Shown here in pieces: positions 60,444 through 64,000 of a stretch of DNA of 64,000 bases. The DNA comes from Rhizobiales bacterium GAS188 (GTDB lineage Bacteria > Pseudomonadota > Alphaproteobacteria > Rhizobiales > Beijerinckiaceae). The stretch lies in the NCBI GenBank assembly GCA_900104855.1, contig FNSS01000001.1, positions 7,325,001 through 7,389,000 on the forward strand, read 5' to 3'. Numbering within the stretch: position 1 is the stretch's first letter; every line of letters begins with the position of its first letter. The translations under genes were made by a program, and so were the position numbers. The notes under the pieces are model-generated. The model was given only the letters and a program-made list of their open reading frames with translations, ran no database searches and had not been told where the DNA came from.

Positions 60444-61178
60444 TTAAGCTCCCGCGCGAGCCGAGCTTTCGCGCCGGCCGCCTCCTCCACCGCTGCTGCC
60501 GCCACCGCGATTCTCCTCGGTGATGCGGCGGTCCTGCGCCATCGGGTCGTGCTCGAGGATCTCACCCTTGAAGATCCACACCTTGATGCCGCAAGTGCCA
60601 TAGGTCGTGAACGCCGTCGCCGTGCCGTAATCGATATCGGCACGCAGCGTGTGCAGCGGCACGCGACCGTCGCGTGTCTGCTCCATGCGCGCGATCTCGG
60701 CGCCGCCGAGACGCCCCGAGCAGACGATGCGGATGCCGCCGGCACCAAGCCGCATCGCGGACTGCACGGCGCGCTTCATGGCGCGACGGAAAGCGACGCG
60801 CCGCTCGAGCTGCTGGGCAATCGATTCGGCTACCAGCGTCGCATCGATCTCCGGCTTGCGGATCTCGACGATATTGATCGCGACCTCAGCCTTGGTCATC
60901 AGGCCGACGCTCTTGCGCAGCTTGTCGATATCGGCGCCCTTCTTGCCGATGACGATCCCGGGGCGCGCCGAATGGATGGTCACGCGCGCCTTCTTGTGCG
61001 GGCGCTCGATCACCACCTTCGACACGGCGGCCTGCTTCAGATCCTTCATCAGCTTCTGGCGGATGTGGATGTCCTCGTGCAGCAGCCGGGCATACTCGCC
61101 CCGGGTCGCGTACCAGCGCGAATCCCAGGTCCGGTTGATGCCGAGACGCAGCCCGATCGGATTGACTTTCTGACCCAT
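60444..61178 (-). CDS. rpsC: 30S ribosomal protein S3
   Basis: This 244-residue protein has the KH domain ([20 protein letters not shown]) and the C-terminal domain [21 protein letters not shown] glycine-rich tail ([14 protein letters not shown]) follows, which is common in this group. Confidence 0.97.
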   Translation of the reverse strand: MGQKVNPIGLRLGINRTWDSRWYATRGEYARLLHEDIHIRQKLMKDLKQAAVSKVVIERPHKKARVTIHSARPGIVIGKKGADIDKLRKSVGLMTKAEVAINIVEIRKPEIDATLVAESIAQQLERRVAFRRAMKRAVQSAMRLGAGGIRIVCSGRLGGAEIARMEQTRDGRVPLHTLRADIDYGTATAFTTYGTCGIKVWIFKGEILEHDPMAQDRRITEENRGGGSSGGGGGRRESSARAGA

Positions 61179-61189
61179 GCTACGGCTCC

Positions 61190-61570
61190 TTAAGCCTTCG
61201 CTTCGACTTCACGCACCACGATCGTGAGGTGCGAGAATGGCTTCTCGATGCGGCCCGAGCGTCCGCGGCCCTTGGCCTCGAAACGCTTCATGACCAGCGC
61301 CTTGCCGACATGCGCCTCGCTGACGATGAGATCATCGACATCGAGCTGATGGTTGTTCTCGGCATTGGCGATCGCGCTCTCGAGGCATTTGCGCACATTG
61401 GCGGCAATGCGCTTCCTCGAGAACTCGAGATCGGCCAGCGCCGTCGCGACCTTCTTGCCGCGAATGAGCTGCGCCACCAGGTTCAACTTCTGAGGGCTGA
61501 TGCGGATCATGCGCGCAACGGCCTTGGCTTCGGTCTCCGCGAGGGCGCGCGGACGAGCGGATTTTCCCAT
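61190..61570 (-). CDS. rplV: 50S ribosomal protein L22
   Basis: This 126-residue protein contains [20 protein letters not shown] and the extended hairpin [20 protein letters not shown], which reaches into the exit tunnel (macrolide-resistance region). Confidence 0.97.
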   Translation of the reverse strand: MGKSARPRALAETEAKAVARMIRISPQKLNLVAQLIRGKKVATALADLEFSRKRIAANVRKCLESAIANAENNHQLDVDDLIVSEAHVGKALVMKRFEAKGRGRSGRIEKPFSHLTIVVREVEAKA

Positions 61571-61586
61571 GTCTCACTCTCCTCGC

Positions 61587-61865
61587 TTAACGTCGCTTGG
61601 CTTTCTTGTCGGCCGCATGGCCGTGATAGGTCCTGGTCGGCGAAAACTCGCCGAACTTGTGACCCACCATCTCTTCGGACACGTAGACCGGAATATGCTT
61701 GTGGCCGTTGTAGACGCCGAAAGTGAGGCCGACGAATTGCGGCAGCACCGTCGAGCGGCGGCTCCAGATCTTGATCACCTCGGACCGGCCGCCGCCGCGC
61801 GCGGCATCGGCCTTCTTGAGCAGATAGCCGTCGACGAACGGACCCTTCTTGACAGAACGTGCCAT
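61587..61865 (-). CDS. rpsS: 30S ribosomal protein S19
   Basis: This 92-residue protein, [20 protein letters not shown], contains [20 protein letters not shown] and ends in a basic tail. Length and position are standard. Confidence 0.98.
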   Translation of the reverse strand: MARSVKKGPFVDGYLLKKADAARGGGRSEVIKIWSRRSTVLPQFVGLTFGVYNGHKHIPVYVSEEMVGHKFGEFSPTRTYHGHAADKKAKRR

Positions 61866-61875
61866 GGTTCGTTCC

Positions 61876-62718
61876 TCAGCCCTTCTTCTTGCGGTTGTGG
61901 CGGCTCGCCAGGATCATCCCGTCGGTGCGCTTGTTCATCCGGGTCTTCTTGCCCTTGGTCGGTTGACCCCAGGGCGAAACCGGATGACGACCGCCCGAGG
62001 TGCGCCCTTCGCCACCGCCATGAGGGTGGTCGATCGGGTTCATCGAAACGCCGCGGTTATGGGGCTTGCGGCCGAGCCAGCGATTACGGCCGGCCTTGCC
62101 GAGATTGGTGTTCATGTTGTCGGGGTTCGACACCGCGCCGATCGAGGCGAAGCAGCCGCCATGCACCAGCCGCTGCTCGCCCGAGCTCAGACGCACGATC
62201 ACATAACCCTGGTCGCGTCCGACGATCTGCGCATAGGAGCCGGCCGAGCGTGCGATGGCGCCGCCCTTGCCGATCTTCATCTCGATATTGTGGACGATGG
62301 TGCCGACCGGGATCGCCTGCAGCGGCATGGCGTTGCCGGGCTTGATATCGGCCTGCTCGGCCGCGACCACCTTGTCGCCGGCGGCCAGGCGCTGCGGCGC
62401 GATGATGTAGGACTTCGTGCCGTCCTCGAAGCTGATCAGGGCGATGAACGCCGTGCGGTTCGGATCATATTCGATGCGCTCGACCGTCGCCGACTCGCCG
62501 AGCTTCTCGCGACGCCGGAAATCGACGATGCGATAGCGCTGCTTATGGCCGCCGCCACGGAAGCGCACGGTCACCCGGCCGTGATTGTTGCGCCCGCCCG
62601 AAGACGACTTGCCCTCGGTCAAGGTCTTCTCGGGCTTGCCCTTGTAGAGGCTCGAACGGTCGACGATGACGAGCTCACGAAGGCTCGGCGTGACCGGTTT
62701 GAAATGCTTCAGCGCCAT
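61876..62718 (-). CDS. rplB: 50S ribosomal protein L2
   Basis: This 280-residue protein has the conserved peptidyl-transferase-proximal motif [20 protein letters not shown], with its invariant histidine, plus [15 protein letters not shown]. Confidence 0.98.
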   Translation of the reverse strand: MALKHFKPVTPSLRELVIVDRSSLYKGKPEKTLTEGKSSSGGRNNHGRVTVRFRGGGHKQRYRIVDFRRREKLGESATVERIEYDPNRTAFIALISFEDGTKSYIIAPQRLAAGDKVVAAEQADIKPGNAMPLQAIPVGTIVHNIEMKIGKGGAIARSAGSYAQIVGRDQGYVIVRLSSGEQRLVHGGCFASIGAVSNPDNMNTNLGKAGRNRWLGRKPHNRGVSMNPIDHPHGGGEGRTSGGRHPVSPWGQPTKGKKTRMNKRTDGMILASRHNRKKKG

Positions 62719-62737
62719 GGCTCGATTTCCCTCGCGC

Positions 62738-63034
62738 TCACAGACCGGTCGTGACGTCGATCGACTGGCCGGCGGCCAGCGTCACGATGGCTTTCTTGAC
62801 GTCGGACTGCAGGCCGCTGCGGCCGCGGAATTGCTTCACCTTGCCCTTGCGGACCAGGGTGTTGACCTTCTCGACCTTCACGTTGAACAACTTCTCAACC
62901 GCCGCCTTGATGGCAGGCTTCGTCGCATCGTTGCGCACCCGGAAGACCACCTTGCCGTGCTCCGAGGCCGTCGTCGCCTTCTCGGTGACGACGGGGGAGA
63001 TGATCACGTCGTAGTGACGCGGATCGGTGCTCAT
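62738..63034 (-). CDS. rplW: 50S ribosomal protein L23
   Basis: This 98-residue protein, with [20 protein letters not shown] and [20 protein letters not shown], forms the docking site for trigger factor and SRP at the exit tunnel. Its start overlaps the rplD stop by 4 bp. Confidence 0.97.
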   Translation of the reverse strand: MSTDPRHYDVIISPVVTEKATTASEHGKVVFRVRNDATKPAIKAAVEKLFNVKVEKVNTLVRKGKVKQFRGRSGLQSDVKKAIVTLAAGQSIDVTTGL

Positions 63035-63651
63035 TTGAAGCGCTCCTCAATGGCATGCAGCGCCGCCTGCGTCAGCACGAGCTTCTCGCGCCGCAGGATG
63101 TCGTAGACGTTCAGCCCCTGCACCGGCAGCACATCGATATTCGGGATGGCCCGCGCCGCCAGCGCGAAATTGACCTCGATCTCGGCGCCATCGATGATCA
63201 GCGCGTTGGCGAGACCGAGCTTGCCGAACTGCGCCCTCAGCGCCTTGGTCTTCGGCCCTTCGACGCTCGCCTTGTCGATGATGATGATGGCGCCGTCCTT
63301 GGCCTTGGCGGACAAAGCATGCTTGAGCGCCAGCACACGCACCTTCTTGGGCAGGCCGTGCTCATGGCTGCGCGGCAGCGGCCCGAAGGCGCGCCCGCCG
63401 CCGCGGAACTGGGCGACGCGCGCCGAGCCGTGGCGGGCATTGCCGGTGCCCTTCTGCTTGTAGATCTTCTTGGTGGTGCGCGCGATGTCGGCGCGGTTCT
63501 TCACCGCATGCGTGCCGGCGCGCCGCTTGGCGAGCTGCCAGCGCACGCAGCGCTGCAGGATGTCGGCCCGCGGGACGAGACCGAAGATCTCGTCCGAGAG
63601 CGCGGCTTCGCCCGCGGCGGCGCCGAGCAGAGTGGTCACAGAGACTTGCAT
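63031..63651 (-). CDS. rplD: 50S ribosomal protein L4
   Basis: This 206-residue protein has the extended loop [20 protein letters not shown] and [20 protein letters not shown]. The ATG at 63651 overlaps the rplC stop (TGATG); a GTG at 63654 is less likely. In E. coli L4 autoregulates the S10 operon. Confidence 0.97.
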   Translation of the reverse strand: MQVSVTTLLGAAAGEAALSDEIFGLVPRADILQRCVRWQLAKRRAGTHAVKNRADIARTTKKIYKQKGTGNARHGSARVAQFRGGGRAFGPLPRSHEHGLPKKVRVLALKHALSAKAKDGAIIIIDKASVEGPKTKALRAQFGKLGLANALIIDGAEIEVNFALAARAIPNIDVLPVQGLNVYDILRREKLVLTQAALHAIEERFK

Positions 63652-64000
63652 CACGCGCCCTCCCCGCTGGTCGCTTCAGGAGCTTTTGCGGCCGCAGCTT
63701 CAGCTGCCTTCGTCTCGCGGAAGGCGCCGGGACGCGGCGCATCCTTCGGCAGGCTGCGCTTCACCGCGTCGCGGACCTGGATCCAGCCGCCCTTGACGCC
63801 AGGAACCGCGCCCTCGACCAGGATCAGGCCCTTCGCGACGTCGGTCTGCACCACGCGCAGATTCTGCGTCGTGACCCGATCGACGCCGAGATGGCCGGCC
63901 ATCTTCTTGTTCTTGAAGGTCTTGCCGGGATCCTGGCGACCGCCCGTCGAACCGAGCGAGCGATGCGAGATCGACACGCCGTGCGAGGCGCGAAGACCGC
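63651..64000 (-). CDS. rplC: 50S ribosomal protein L3, partial (5' end outside the window)
   Basis: The visible 115 codons read [20 protein letters not shown], then the L3 motif [20 protein letters not shown]. They end in an Ala-rich tail ([19 protein letters not shown]). The frame continues to the window edge with no start in view that fits the family; the GTG at 63977 is internal. rpsJ and the operon promoter must lie beyond the window. Confidence 0.96.
   Translation of the reverse strand, partial: GLRASHGVSISHRSLGSTGGRQDPGKTFKNKKMAGHLGVDRVTTQNLRVVQTDVAKGLILVEGAVPGVKGGWIQVRDAVKRSLPKDAPRPGAFRETKAAEAAAAKAPEATSGEGA

Overview
The window reads as chromosomal DNA of a GC-rich alphaproteobacterium, most likely in the order Hyphomicrobiales (Rhizobiales). 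Three things point there: the order fabD-fabG-acpP-fabF-mltG-yicC-gmk; an S10/spc/alpha ribosomal block with an embedded short-type adk and no rpmJ; and dispersed palindromic intergenic repeats like the RIME elements of rhizobia. Genus cannot be fixed from the sequence alone.

Layout. 1-11.9 kb is ordinary chromosome: a LysE-type exporter, a GlxA-type regulator, an MFS gene broken by one in-frame TAG, tyrS, a very large AsmA-like envelope protein, a Bcp peroxiredoxin, a membrane nucleotide cyclase and an M23 peptidase. 11.9-19.2 kb is an accessory island. It carries gspE-F-H-I-J, an incomplete type II secretion set, and then an AT-richer polymorphic-toxin graveyard: a truncated and frameshifted RHS toxin tip, two paralogous immunity genes, a second toxin tail with its own immunity-like gene, a 59-residue membrane protein, and a 195-bp inverted-repeat element filled with 13 copies of an octamer. 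The island lies between two 192-bp direct copies of the 3' end of the M23 gene.

19.6-34.3 kb is a catabolic and transport block: an ADP-forming acyl-CoA synthetase, an enoyl-CoA hydratase, pseudouridine kinase and glycosidase, a 2-oxoglutarate/Fe(II) oxygenase, a complete polyamine-type ABC importer and a fused indolepyruvate:ferredoxin oxidoreductase. It is bracketed by two direct copies (about 183 bp) of the 3' end of a small lipoprotein gene. Two neighbouring segments are thus each bounded by a duplicated gene 3' end, with the intact gene outside and its 3' end facing inward.

34.4-50.3 kb holds a metallophosphoesterase, the fatty-acid/cell-wall cluster, a COG0523 GTPase coupled to an amidohydrolase, a VOC protein, an SGNH hydrolase, a GST and an Lrp/AsnC regulator, with three mosaic palindromic repeats between genes. 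50.4-64.0 kb is the minus-strand ribosomal superoperon from rplC (cut by the window edge) to rplQ, ending in a clear intrinsic terminator.

The most interesting material is the RHS/toxin island with its displaced cassettes and inverted-repeat element, and the paired gene-3'-end duplications that bound two adjacent segments.
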